64,000 nucleotides of DNA from Vitellaria paradoxa. Taxonomy: Eukaryota > Streptophyta > Magnoliopsida > Ericales > Sapotaceae. Shown in pieces: positions 22,566 through 35,558 of this stretch (position 1 is the stretch's first letter; each line of letters begins with the position of its first letter). The notes below the pieces were generated by a model, which had not been told where the DNA came from, searched no databases, and saw only the letters and a list, made by a program, of their open reading frames with translations. The translations under genes and the position numbers were made by a program. The stretch is from NCBI GenBank assembly GCA_019916065.1, contig CM034234.1, forward strand, positions 1,746,963 through 1,810,962, read 5' to 3'.

Positions 22566-23800
22566 ATGGTATCAAATTTCTCACTCTCTCTTCGATTCTG
22601 ATTTTTTTTTTTTCTGATTTGTGTTTTTGACTTTTGGAATTGAATCAGGCTCAATCAGCGAAACCCATCTCCAGTCCCGTCCCCATCGCGTGGTACCCAA
22701 CCCTAGCCGTTTTCATGCTTGCGTTCGGCCTCGTGGTCACTGCTTCTTTCTTCATGTAAGCGATCTGATCTGAAAAATCTTCTCTCTATTTCACAAAATA
22801 ATGATAAATTGAGTTTGGATCATAAAAATCTGAACTTTGTCTAATGTGTCTCTGTTGTATGAAGAATTGAAGATTAACTGCCCAAATATGCCGGAAGTTT
22901 TCGATTTAAATTAGTACATTGAATTGGATATGGTATATTTGCGGCCTTCTTGGTGGAATTTTAGTTGATTTATGTGATTAGTAGGTGGATCTCTTGAATA
23001 CTTCTAAAAAACAAAAGGGGTAGATCCTTGGGGCATGGGTTAAGGCTCCATATCCGCCTAGTGGTAATTCAGTCTTTGACTGGCACAGCCCTATATGATA
23101 AGAATTCCTCTTGGATATCTCTATCTAATCCGGCCGATGGGGTTTCGACGTGCCCTTAATTCTAACCACCAAACCATTGACCCTCAGTGATCTTGCAGAG
23201 TGCACATACATTCTTCGTTTAGAGGGTGGGTTCATTGGATCTTGCTCCTTATCTAAGGAAAGGTCCGTAACCCCACGGGAGAGTCTTCTCACGATGGTCT
23301 TCCACTGCGAGAGATGTTGTGAGGGGAAAATCTCCCCACAATCATATGGTGTGCACACCTCCATGGGAGGTGGTTCTTTCATCTGTTAAATTCTAATAAT
23401 TCCCTTTGTGAAAACAAACCCTAGAGACATGTTGGATAACTTGTTGCTCTTCTGTATGATCTTGTCATTGAGTTTGGACATGCCATGAACTTTGAGAGGG
23501 GATATTATTGTCATCCATGTAAAGTTTGTTAGGTTTTGTGTGTGTATATATCTATGTCGTGGTTTATGATAACTTAATTTTCCATTGCAGCTATGAGGCA
23601 ACCTCTTCAAGGAAAAACCGCTGCTTGGCAAAAGAGCTCACAACAGGGGCAGTGGCATCTGTCTTCCTGGTATGCTAGGGATTTTAATAATATTACTGAT
23701 GTTTTGAAATGTATCTCTGTTTTTGATGTTGAATGACCTTCTATTGGTGCAGGGTTTTGGATCCTTGTTCTTGCTCCTTGCTAGTGGTGTTTATGTTTGA
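22566..23800 (+). CDS. Oligosaccharyltransferase subunit TMEM258/OST5 type
   Basis: Four coding exons: 22566-22568 (only the ATG), 22649-22755, 23591-23669, 23753-23800. They encode 78 aa, the length of the family. After MAQSAKPISSPVPIAWYP come a first membrane helix (about residues 17-36, LAVFMLAFGLVVTASFFI), a short loop YEATSSRKNRCLAKELT and a second helix (about 55-76) ending GSLFLLLASGVYV. The pattern P-V-P, two helices and a terminal GVYV is that of human TMEM258 and yeast Ost5, small subunits of the ER complex that transfers glycans to asparagines in nascent proteins. The first exon contributes only the initiator codon, so the rest of the protein depends on correct splicing of intron 1. 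Intron 2 (22756-23590) contains a compositionally distinct block at 23026-23390. Confidence 0.92.
23026..23390. other. GC-richer block in intron 2 of the TMEM258 gene
   Basis: About 365 bp near balanced base composition inside an otherwise AT-rich intron. It starts near CCTTGGGGCATGGGTTAAGG and ends near CACCTCCATGGGAGGTGG. Short open frames occur on both strands but none resembles a protein I know. It looks inserted, but I could not identify terminal repeats or a target duplication. Confidence 0.4.
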
Positions 23801-25984
23801 TTTTCTGCTCCTTGAGTGGGACAAAATTTAGTCACCGGGATCCTTATGAGAAGAATGATATTTTTGACGGTATTAGTTAAAAGTTCTATAGGTGAAAACT
23901 GAGGGTAACTTTTCTTAATGTCACATCAAGGTTTATTTACTTGTAGCAGCAGATAAAGACGATGATTTGTTGGCCTGTGTTATTTCAACTTAATTTGATA
24001 ACCCTTATCAAGGATAAACCCTATCATTCTTTGCATAATGATGAACCATAGAGGTTATATTTTAAGATTGTGAGAGTGATTGATATGTTGGTACTCAAAG
24101 ACGTTTCTGCTCTTATATTAATTGGTGGTGTGGGAGCATTTCATTTATTTGTTATATCTGCCTCTTGATCATGGGCAGTGAAAAACTAATTTGAGTTTCA
24201 GCTTTGTGAAGGGGATTTGGACCCTCTCCATTTTTTATTCTTGAATTGGAGGGTCATCATTATTAGTGGCAGTGACGCAACAGTACAGGGAGGAAGCTGT
24301 GGATACGATCACATCTAGTAAAATCCATGAGAAACATGGCTGGTAATAAGCACAGTTCGATTAACGACTTGCTTGTTTTACACTTACCTATTCAGTTGAT
24401 TGAATTTCCAGAATTTAATTGTTTTTGCAAGGTCCAATGTCATGACTTTTGTACGTATTAGGATGCCAATGTCATGACTCTTGTACGTATTCTTGAGATG
24501 GATATTAATTAGATCGAGATAGACGCAGAGGAAGAAAATGTGGGTATAATCATCTTATTTAGGAGTTTGGGATGATACTCAACTAAAGATAAATATATAT
24601 ATATATATACATGGAGACCCAAATTTTGGGTTGCAACGGGACTCACTCCTATTTCTATATGTTGTATTCTTGGAAACGAGAATTGGAATGAAAATTTTGA
24701 ATGGAAATAAAAATGAGAATGGAAAATAGAACACATGGACAGGGATTTAAGAGAATTATGTATGTTTGGTGTGACAAACAAGAATTACGTATATTCCAGA
24801 TGTAGAGATTCTAAATTCTATTCTTTTGTTTATTTAAAGTTAATAAACAAGAATTACGTATATTCCCGATGTAGAGATTTTAAATTCTATTCTTTTGTTT
24901 ATTTAAAGTTAATATTATTAGAATTCAAAACTGTTATCAGTGTATTTGGGGAGTTCGTAGTTTAAAGTTATTGGTGAATGTCTAAATAAAGACGATCAAT
25001 ATATGTTATCCACATTTTTTTTTTTTTCAAATGCTTACTTTCAAAAATTCAAATATTTAATTTCAATAACAATAAATTATCTAACTGAAAAATAAAATAG
25101 CAAAATAAAGTAAATTTTTTGTGATTCATATTGGTTTAAAAACTTTAATTACAATAACAAAAAAATGCTTGATCCAAGTATGTTAGAGATTTGATTACTA
25201 TTATTATTATTTTTTGGGGGGGGGGGGGGGGGTGGTTGGAATTCACTGGTTATGGATTTAGTTGCGAGGCATGTTACGTGAGTTTGAATCTTGTTAAACT
25301 TAAACATAAAGAATCCTTAAATGATCTTTTTTTCTTTTTAAATAAAATGATGAGGCCAAAAGAAAAGGGAAAAAAAGGTAAAAAAAAAAAAAAATAGGGG
25401 CTACGCGACGTCAAAACCTTCTTCTGCTATAATATATAATATAAAATATTTCCAATATGATGCACTTTCAAAACTAATTTTTATTTTAATATTTTTGTTG
25501 ACATATCATCTCTTATTTTAAGGCAAGCGCTTAAATTGTAAATTATTTTTATATTTTTATTATTCTTATTGGTTAATATTTTCAATTAAATTCTATCTAT
25601 GCCTCTACAAACTATTTTATATCGCCATAGCTATGGAATAATTTATTTAGCTCCAAAAAAACAAAAAAAAAAGAATAATTTACTTAATAATTATTACAAA
25701 AAATTTCATATATCACTACATAAATTAATTGTATTATCTATATTTTGATATAATATAATCTCAAATCCACTAAATTGAAATTTCTAATTATCCAAGCAAA
25801 ATCTTAATATATTTTAATAAAACAAATTAACTGAAAAGAAATTAAAAAAAAAAGAAAGTAATTTACAATTTGAATACTTTTTAAAAAATAAGAGATGATG
25901 TAGTGGAAGAAGTATTAGATTAGATATGAGTTTGATAGATTGGAAATATTTTTTAAAAATCATATTATCCGGGGCAAAAACTCT
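23801..25984. other. Intergenic DNA downstream of the TMEM258 gene
   Basis: Contains the TMEM258 3' UTR, a 69-bp tandem duplication (24776-24913), a TA microsatellite (24594-24609) and a T-run joined to about 18 G (25211-25231). The rest is AT-rich without coding signal. Confidence 0.65.
24776..24913. repeat. 69-bp tandem duplication
   Basis: Copies at 24776-24844 and 24845-24913, both starting AAACAAGAATTACGTATATT and ending ATTTAAAGTTAAT. They differ at only about three positions, so the duplication is fairly recent. Confidence 0.92.
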
Positions 25985-26225
25985 CTCTTTTAACATTGTT
26001 CCAAACCGACAAAGCAGGAACCCTGCGTCACCAAACCGTGCTTCTTCCTTTGCTCCTCAGGTGCCGCGTCTCTCTTCCTCCCATGCATGCTAACATCTAC
26101 ATACAGTACTACATGCATATAGATTAACTCTCTGTCAAAGTTGGTGCATGTGTCTATCGGCAGTATACTTGCTTTTCTCGAAGTGATGAATATTGAGAGC
26201 AGGCAATAGCTTCTCTTTCGGTGTG
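25985..26225 (+). repeat. Duplicated Em promoter/5'-UTR segment without coding region
   Basis: This block aligns with 18345-18616 upstream of the Em gene. Shared landmarks in order are CTCTTTTTAACAcTG/CTCTTTTAACATTG, TTTGCTCCTcAGGTGCCGCG, CATGCATGCT, TATAGATTA, GTCTATC/ATCTATC, TTCTCGaAGTG and ATAGCTT. The RY motif CATGCATG is kept at 26082-26089, but the copy begins downstream of both ABREs and stops before the Em start codon. No Em coding sequence follows. It sits just beyond the 3' end of the chlorophyll synthase gene, which is on the opposite strand. Confidence 0.8.
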
Positions 26226-26411
26226 AATAAATACTTACATTTGACATTCTATCTCACAGCGACAAAGCTAAAATTTCATGACGGAGGTTACAAAAAATGA
26301 TGGGAAGATAGAGTGCATAAGGGGAGATTGTATAAGCAAATGTGCCCTGGTAATTAAGTAACTGCACTTCTGTATTGATCTCTTTTGGCTGGCAAACCTG
26401 GGTGATGGTCA

Positions 26412-29400
26412 TCAATGGCTGGTTGCAAGAGCAGTCACCAAAATGCCTAATACAAGAAACGGTTGGGCACTAGCCTGAAATTAGCAGTTACAATATTAGA
26501 GATATCACAGCAGTTGAATTCTGGTCTGAAGCTGACCCATATTAATAAATACTAAACTGAACGGCTAAATCATATGAGGTAAGAGGAATAAATATTTAGT
26601 CTATAGCTGAATCATATTGGGTAAGAGGAATATAAATACTTGATATTTGACATCGTATTTGACTGGATCTTTGAGGAAGTACTTGAACTGCAATACAAGA
26701 CAGCATGCTCAAATTACCAAAAAAAAAAAAAAAAGACAGCATGCTCAAAATTGAGTTAACCAGGGATATTGCATTTTAGTAGTATTGAATTCTAATGCTG
26801 GCTAGGGTAAAACTATCTATGACATGAAGTTGGTTAGAATATAACATATGCTTTTAAAAAGAGAGAGAGAGAGAGAGCTAGCTGACTTATTAGTAATTGC
26901 CCCATCGCGTTATTCGTTCTTTAGTTTCAAATTAGCTGTGAATGATGGAATTCATGTTCACCTTCCAGAATATAGAAGAGGCAGTATCAGATCAACTAAA
27001 GGGTATACACTGCCTTGTGGAGCCTAAAATTTTTGGAATTTTTGGCCTTATATATATATATTAGAAGGCACTCAATTAAAAGAAAGTAAAGGTGACCAAA
27101 AGGGAATCGAAATATACTATCCCCTAAATCATTATCAGCCACAAATTTCCAAATGGTAACTAAGAGAGCACTGACAGGTGAATGCTCTAAGAAAAAAATA
27201 AAATAAAAAAGGGCCCCCTGTAGTCATTTGAAGCTAAACCAACCTCTGATATTGACCACCTCGGAGAATGTAACTTATCAGGTGAGAATTTAATGCATAA
27301 GCCTGAAACGTCGGTTCTAGAATAGATGTCTCATACCTGGAAAAACACTTGTGGAAGTATTAAACCAACAAGGGCCAAGGCATAATATGGCTTACCAGCC
27401 ACAAGAAGATAGCCTGCAATTAAAAAAAAAATGCATAGTAAATGAGAATCTGCACAAATAAATCCAGTAAAAGACACCATACATCCTACATTTTGCAATG
27501 AACATTAAATCTTCAATTGAAGCAATAAAAACAGGAGCTCCAATGGGCCATCTCCCCTGTTTTCACTGAAACAGGGAGCAAGTTCCTTGACTTGGGTGGA
27601 TTAAGACTTTTTTGAACCATTTTGGCTTTTCAGTTAATTTAGTCCACTTGATTGTGGGGCTTTGTGGCTATTTCCTTCCATTTATTGAGGTTTTGATATT
27701 TGAAATTGATGTCAATGGATGTTTGGTATCCTTGTTGAATCAATACAAACTTGAGAACTCAAGCCTGATATCCATATTTGTAAAAGCATCAACTACACAA
27801 ATACAAGCACCCATTAGAATCCATAAGAAACAGCCCACTTTGAAGGTCATGAGTGGTCACTGAATGGGACATATGAATGCTTATTGCAATGGAAACAGGC
27901 TGGTGTCAAGGATAGGTTAATAGGGATTAACGACTTTTAATGTGTTAAAAGCACAAAGCTTGCATGTTATTTGCCTTTATTAAAGACTTTTAATGGGCTT
28001 GTAGCTATAACCACACAAACCGTGCTCATTTTGCCTAAGGTTAAATTCTACTGGACTTGACATAATACCAAATCTATTTGGATGGATTTGAAATCCACTG
28101 ACAGGCAAACCTCTTAGAAACTTGTAAATTTGAATCTGGAGTCCTCCTTTCATATCACCTAACCATGAACTTTCTTGCTATCTTCTAAATGGTAATAGAT
28201 GTTAGGATTTAACACATATTGCAGTTTCATATATATTAGAATATTTTTATATGCATTTGGATTGAGTGTAAAGTTCTATGTCCCTTAGGTTTCAAACATA
28301 TGTATGAATTTCCTAACTATATTGGAATTAGGGGGTTTCTACAGTGTGCCTATATAGAAGAGACTAATAGGAATTCTAGAGTTGGCTTTGGCATGGTATT
28401 TTCTTATGAGGGTTTGTCTCATAAAGAGGCTTTAGGCCCAGGGTTTGTTATGAGCCAGGCTGTACCCATGAAAGGAGGAAAGAATCAAGTTTATACTCTT
28501 CAATGGTAATAGTGGAATTCATTCTAATTCGCTCGTAGATGTAGGAAAGTTGGTGTCGTACTACATTAATTGTTAAAGTTGATTTTTCACTTTGTCTTGG
28601 GCTTGTGATTCTTCCTTTGGTTGCAAGGATGGGTAGAATCCCAATAACAGAGAACTCTCCTCGAGTTTATATTATGGTGTCAGCATCTTTGTTCTATAAA
28701 TTTGTCATACATGAGAAGGTTTTGGGTATGGAAAAATAGTATCAGTTACTTGAAAAGACAAAGTTCTAGTAGCAACAACAACAATATATCATTGATAAAA
28801 AAAATAGATAGAACATAACATACCAGCCACAGATAATTGAGTAATGTCAATAGCACTGACACAAATCCATTTAGCAGTCTCAGAACCAAAAGCCACTGGA
28901 AGTGACTGTCAGACAACAGTACATACAGAATATTACAAAAATCTCTAGGGAATAGCAAGAGATTCACAAAAACATTTAAATAAGAATTAGACCTGAAGTC
29001 CAAGTGCTCTATCTCCTTCAATACTTTTAAAGTCATTTACAATGGCAATACCCAGCTAAAATATCAGACACAAGAGTTAATTAGTATCAACCGATTTGTG
29101 AAATATAAAAGCTATGTTGACCTGCTTCTATAGTTCTATTAAATATATACCCCAGCTATGCTGTACAAGAGTGTGAGGACAATTATGTCAGGTGTAAGGG
29201 TTCCAAACAAAGCTTGACCAGCCCACCTGTAGTCCAAAAAATGATACATGATCTGTCATGCAATGGAGCCAAGAACCATATTAGAATTTTAAGCAACTCA
29301 ACCACAAAAGAAACAAATCAGACCTCCGCCAGCTTTTTATGGCGCCATGGGACATACCTGTTAAATGCATACTGATGCATGTGTGACATAATCTCATAGA

Positions 29401-32400
29401 AAGTTATTGAACCTACTCGATTTATATGCCCTAGTAGATAGATAAGAGGTTTTTGTTTTTGCACTTCTTTCGAATTGTATACTTCGTGTGCATAGGGTTG
29501 CAACCCTTGGTGACTTTTACTACACCTTATCAAAAGTAATAAGCACAATAATCCAACATATAAACTTATAGTTGGACAAAGATCTGCCATTACCATTGTT
29601 GATGTATAAAAATAAACTCAGCTAGGCTCTGTTTATACCATGGAAAACCGAAAATATAGACAATTAAATGAAAGCATGTATAATGCTTTGAGAAAGCAGT
29701 TATTTAGTAGCATACTGTTTCTGATTGTTTCCAACCGATGCACAGTACTTAAAATCCATTTATATTAGATTTTGCTGGGGCAGTAAGGCATCATACCATG
29801 GCAAACTTATATAGCTTGCTCCTAGAGCAAAATTTCCAATCCAACCATTCTGCTTGAGCTGCAACAATGCAAGGCACATAGTTAAGTGTTTATCCATATT
29901 CGCCTCCTCAGCGTTAATTATATGAGAATGCATTGAATCAAAGGGATATAGGATTACCTTTAAAGGTGGAGCTGAGTAAATGTAAGATAGCAAGGATCCA
30001 CCTATAGCAATGTAAAATATTGTAGGGAAGTCATGCCCTGCCTATAAAGGACAAGTATTCAGGGATTAGCATTCATTTCAAAACTTCTATGAGAAGAAAA
30101 CTGGCCGTCTATTTAAAAAACGTACCCACACATCCAATAAACCAGCCAATCCCAGGCCTCCTAAAAGCAGCACCCAGATTTGGGTAATCACCTGAGGGAA
30201 AAGATTTTAAAGAAATTAATTGGATTTTGCTGCTTATATGAAGGAAAAGAAATTAAAATAACTAAATGCACTACATACCTCACTTTCAGATATTGCCCCT
30301 GAAGGAATAGGGCGATAAGGTTCATTAATGGCGTCAATCTCTCTATCATACCAATCATTGAGCGTCTAAAGTGGTGGAAAGGACACAAATTTAGATATTC
30401 AGAATGTCAAAGCAGTCACTCTAGCAGGAACCAGTACCACTAATCCATTTCGAAATATCTACCTGTGTATAGCCAGTTAAACATGGTCCAGACAATATCA
30501 TGCAAACAATTGCTTTGGCAATGTCATCCAAAGTCCAATGGAAGTTTCCTGCAATGTGAGCAGAACGGGTTGGAAGTGAATTAACAGACAAAGAGAGTGT
30601 TGTGGAAGTAAATTTGACTCTGAGCAAATCTATCTAGAAACTATCAATCAAGCAACCAAAGATAAGTTCATTTGTGAAGGTTTATGGACATCCTAAAACA
30701 TTTAGATGTCCCCCTGGCTGGAGTACAAGAGATGCTCCCATATGGCTGTATTATTATGTCTGTGAACGACTTTTAAATAAAGGTATTTGAGCTTTAAACT
30801 TAAATACATGGGAGAGTTAGTTGATGGAGTTGGACTTATTAACCAAGAACAAAGATTGTAGACATTTTTTTTATTATAATCCTTGTACAGCCAGAATTCT
30901 TCTTGTAATGGATTTTGAAATAGCTCCTTTAACCTTATTGTTTGAAGCCCATTCATAGCAAGTCCCTTAAATTCTTCCAAATATATCGTTAATATCTAAA
31001 CGTGAACTCTGAGACATAATTAAGATACAATCTTTACATAATTAAAATCAAATCCATTAATTTAAAATTCATGAATCCATAAGTGGCCTAAAGTATTTGT
31101 ACAGAAGCCGCAACCCCAAAACAAAACCCATTAAATTTCAACATGAAGGGGTTGAGATTATGAGAATTGGCACTGATGATGGACCCTAAAATTAATAAGC
31201 AAGACAACTGTTGTCCTATTTTAGTGCATAGAAGAATGGCAGGAGAAAATATTGAAATAAATTCCCGACTCCAGAATAATTTTAGTTAATTTTCTATAAG
31301 GTCAATGTGAAAAAAGCACAACATTATGTCATAGTTCTCAGTGCCAATACAAAGAGACGGTACCGGATGCAGCAGCTCCACAAACCACACCCCAAACCAA
31401 TGGAGCCCAAGTAACAGGTTTTGTAAGTTGAACACGAATCTTCCATTTATCCTGCAGAAGACAATAAAAGTGAAAGGACCTTTCTAACATACTTTTAAAT
31501 GTTGGGAGGACAAATGGAAAAGTCCCCATTTGCACGTAGCTATTAAGACAACAACAAACTCTCTCCATCTGCATGTCATATTTCACATAGACCTTCTTGC
31601 ATGAGCATATACGAACACAAACACAGAGAAGAGTGACGAAAAATTATGCCTAATAGATATGCAATCTAAGCGACTCAAACCCAAGACAATGCGACCATGG
31701 ACTATGTAGAATGTGCCAGTGTTTTAAGGCCAATCCCCTTCCAAGAATTTCCACTGGCAGGGTTATGGCTCAGATTAGGTTTCTTCGTGATGAGAACTCA
31801 AATTTAATGGAAACTGGAGGCTATGCCAATTGCCAAGTTGCCACCAGTCATAAACAATATTACATACGATATACATTTACATTGTCCAACACCAAATGAC
31901 AAAACAAAAATTAAGTCCAAATTCAATCTTGAAATGCATATCTGAACTATCGAAACTATACTTTGGCCATTCTCCTTCAATAACTAGTCTCAAATCCACA
32001 ATCCAAAGAAAAATTGATGATATTCTAACTTCTATTAAGTAATAAGAAATTTGAAAAATGAAAACAGAAATTGATAACTGACCGTCTCTTGCTTGGCTCC
32101 TTTGATGCCCAAAATCTGGTTAATGCTTGAACCAGCTCCGGCAGGTGCCTTGTCTGGTGCTTGAGGTTTAACTGTCAAGCAAATCAACAACCAGAAATAT
32201 TTGAACTCCCCCAATAAACCTCTCCCATTTGAATACAAATTCAAACAACAAAACAAACACCACAAAAAAGGGTAAATAATCATTTGGTCCGTCCAACTTT
32301 GCCTCAGTTTCCAATGTCACCCTCCAACTTTCAAAAGTGTCCGGTACAGTCAAACACTTTAAAAATGGTGACAAAACTTTAGGCTGTGTTTGGTTAATTA

Positions 32401-33275
32401 CCATTTTTTGAAACTTGTTTGCAACTAAGAAATATTTGCTAAACATATTTTATTGTATTGCAAATTTCGAAAATACTCTACAAATTTTCTAGAATCACAT
32501 TAATTTTATGAATCATAAATATATATATATATATATATATGAAATTTAAGTAAAACAATAAAGAATTTCATACCCTGTAATGTTTAGTATCCTACGTAAT
32601 AATTTGCCTAGCATGTAATGGGACTTTGAACATATTTTGACAACTTTTTCAAAAACCATATTAATTTTAAGCATAAAAATGAAAATAACGTTTAAAATTT
32701 AAATAAAATTGTGGAGAGTTTAATACCCTTATCATTTTTACGATTTTATGTAATAGTTTATATTAGAACATTGTGTTTAGAAGTGCAATACCCAATCCTC
32801 TGTCCCCATTTGCATATGGAAGTGTTTTAGTTTAGAAAGAGTATTCGTGAAATTGACTTATTACCAAGATTTCTCTGTTTTCATATTTATTAATAGAAAG
32901 GCACTAAAAGGGGCAGAGACGATATACTTCCTTTATCTATTTTTAAAGTGGGAAAGACAAATTTGTTTAACAACCGAAAAAGAAAGAAGATACACACACA
33001 GGCATACCTTCGTTTGTATCAGTTTCTGTTGCTCTCACCGTCAGCCCCAGCCTCCTACCTTTTCAGGTGTAAGTTATACAACATATATTATATATATACA
33101 AAACGTTAGCATAGATATACATAAACATATACCCAAACTGTTTGTAGAATTGAGTGAGCTTACGAGTGCGAGAGAGAGAAATTGACGAGGGAAGTGACGG
33201 AGCTCGTTGCCGATTGCACTTCGTGGCATTCAATAGCTGTATCGTTGTTGAGATTGTGTTCAGTACGGACGACAT
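26412..33275 (-). CDS. CHLG: Chlorophyll synthase, chloroplastic
   Basis: Fifteen exons on the minus strand: 33275-33133, 33054-33008, 32171-32083, 31451-31364, 30548-30463, 30365-30279, 30191-30126, 30041-29958, 29858-29797, 29226-29151, 29055-28993, 28905-28824, 27413-27337, 26687-26640, 26474-26412. All phases fit and give 386 aa, the family length. A Ser/Thr/Arg-rich chloroplast transit peptide starts MSSVLNTISTTIQLL. The mature part is a multi-span UbiA prenyltransferase. Aspartate motif 1 is NDWYDREID (Asn154, Asp155, Asp158, Asp162) and motif 2 is NDFKSIEGD (Asp284 to Asp291). The C-terminus is FLVLGILVTALATSH. The enzyme attaches phytyl or geranylgeranyl diphosphate to chlorophyllide in thylakoid membranes, the last step of chlorophyll synthesis. 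Short exons separated by AT-rich introns explain why no long open frame is visible. Confidence 0.97.
27414..28823 (-). other. Longest intron (1.4 kb) of chlorophyll synthase
   Basis: Two short open frames on the plus strand (27612-27863, 28300-28509) lie here. Neither has recognisable domains, and both sit antisense to the gene inside an intron. I see no mobile-element ends. Confidence 0.6.
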
Positions 33276-34227
33276 TGGAGGAACTCTTTCGTCCTCTGCA
33301 GGCGGAGAATTAGAGAAGTCTGAAGAAGCACGGGCGATTCGGGCAGCGTTTGCGATAACTCTGTCCGTACTACTTGCCCCAAAAATATATATATATATAT
33401 ATATATATGAGGATGGGTTTTGCTATTGTGTGCCTCCGGTGTAGCTGAACGAAGGGTTCGTTAATATTTATATTTTTTGTTTTTGTTTTTCGTTTTCAAT
33501 TGTCATTTTTTAAAATAAAAAATATATGTTTTTAATATAATTTTATTTATAGTAATTAATATTATCTTATTTTTAATAAAATAAAATATTTTAATATGTA
33601 AGTAGAGTTTGTTAAAAATAAATTTAATTTCCTAAATAAATAAATCTTTTTAATCCTAAATTAGTATTTTTATAGTAATTAATTTTAATATACACATTAT
33701 TATAATAACTAATTATGTGCACGTGCGTTACACGTGTAATTAAACTTAAATATGTAATTTTATTTAGATAAAAAATATATATAGAATTTTAATTGGCATA
33801 ATTTACTTTAAAAATCTTAGGTCCTATTTGGTAAAATTTATATTTACTATTTTTTTGTTTAAGTTTAAAGATTTTTAAAAATTGACACTAAAAATGTGTT
33901 TATCAAACTTATTTTTATTTTTTTATTTTTAAGAAAAAGAAAACTTAAAAAGAAAAATATAAACAAAAACATAGTATTTTCACATTCTTTTTTTTTTTTT
34001 AAGTTATAAGTTAACGCAGATCTAAGATAATATAGTAGATAATCATATTTTCTAGTTTATATATTCACTGATTTACGATTAAGGCATTTGTGGAAAAAAA
34101 AAGTGATTGCTAATAAATACTTAAAAGAAAAAAATATACAAATCAGAATATATGTTTTAACAATTAAAATGTATAAATATAAATTATTAATATATTATAT
34201 AATGTATTAGTATGATAAATATAAATT
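33276..34227. other. Upstream region of chlorophyll synthase and AT-rich spacer
   Basis: 33276-33470 is moderately GC-rich and probably includes the 5' UTR and promoter of the minus-strand gene, with a TA microsatellite at 33386-33409. From 33470 on the DNA is very AT-rich. A CACGTG-CGTTA-CACGTG hairpin lies at 33720-33736. Confidence 0.5.
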
Positions 34228-34920
34228 ATTTATATGGGAACTCCAAGAGGTGATAACTCATAACCCACTTGATTTTTTTACCAAATGGCAACAGAAATGA
34301 TGAGTTTATGTGGCTCGTATCGAAAGATCAAAAGTATAGGGTAGTTCCAACTTGGAAGGCATTGAGGGAATAATATCCTAAGGTACAATGGCACAAATTA
34401 TTACGGTTCCCCAAATACATTTCAAGGCATAGCTTCATTTTTTAATTGGCTATTAAAAAAAAGCTAAATACTAAAAACAAGCTACTCAATTGAGACCTAA
34501 TTCACTCTAATGTTTGCGTGTTATGTGGAGAATAAACTAAATGCATAGATCATCTATCTTTCAAATGTCCATTCTCTAAAGAAATCAGATGCATCATTGG
34601 TAATTTTTGTATGATTAATCGAAGTTATCAAACTTGGAATGCTGAAATCAAATGGGCTATTGAATATTTTTGTAAAAAGAATTTTACCAATATAGTGAGA
34701 AAGCTAACATGAGCAGCTATGACATACCACATATGAATAGAAAGGAATACAAGAATTTTCAAGGGGTCTCCCCCACAATGTCTACCATAGTGGGAAAAAT
34801 CAAGCATGAAATTCAATTAAAGGTATTACAACTAAGTAAGATTAAAAATACCAATTTGAATATAATCATTTGTACAAATTGGGGAATCCTAAATTTTGGT
34901 ATTGAGCATCATGTATAACT
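34228..34920 (+). pseudogene. Decayed LINE fragment: zf-RVT region of a reverse-transcriptase ORF
   Basis: From 34407 one frame reads FPKYISRHSFIF*LAIKKKLNT, KNKLLN*DLIHSNVCVLCGE, *TKCIDHLSFKCPFSKEIR and then YQTWNAEIKWAIEYFCKKNF, with stops marked by asterisks. The CVLC pair and H-L-S-F-K-C give the CxxC...HxxxxC pattern of the zinc-binding domain at the C-terminus of plant LINE reverse transcriptases (zf-RVT). The catalytic reverse transcriptase region is not present. At least one stop sits where related proteins have Trp (LLNW to LLN-stop, TGG to TGA), the mark of cytosine-deamination decay. The fragment is dead and has no poly-A or target duplication that I could define. Confidence 0.72.
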
Positions 34921-35558
34921 TTTGTAATACGAGAGTATGCCCTCAACACTATATAAAATTCTTCTATTGATCTAAATATAGCCTTATTACCAATATATAT
35001 ATATATATATATACACAAATTATTTATGTAATATATTGAATGTTTTTTTTTTCAAATTCACTCCATACCTAAATTGGGCAATTTTTTTTAGTTTAACAAT
35101 TAAAATGTATGAATATAAATTATTAGCCGTGCTTAATGAATTTTTAACAATTACGGTGACATAAATGAGAGAATAATTTCATTCCTTAGCAGTTATTCTT
35201 AATTAATATTATTTAATATAACTAATATAAGTTATAAATTATATAATACCATAGTATAATAATATTATTATATATAATAAATTAAATTTACTATAATTTA
35301 ACTTAATATAATTTTTAGAATAGTTAATATTTTTGTTAACATCTAATGGTATAATAATGATGCTTAATTAATAACTTTTAATATAATTAATATAAGTCAC
35401 TTAGTATCTTAGTATAAAAATTTTATTATAATATTTAATTATAACAAGAAATTATTTAATATATTTATACTCAAATGTAATATATTTTATAATATTTAAT
35501 TATAATTAGAAATAATTTAATATATTTATATTCAAATGTAATATATTTTATTTATATA

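Noticed and set aside
27612..28509. Two open frames in the long chlorophyll synthase intron
   Set aside because: They are short, antisense to the gene, without recognisable domains or promoter, and inside a well-defined intron.
33718..33738. CACGTG-CGTTA-CACGTG hairpin as a Helitron 3' end
   Set aside because: No CTRR terminus follows at the expected 10-12 bases on either strand.
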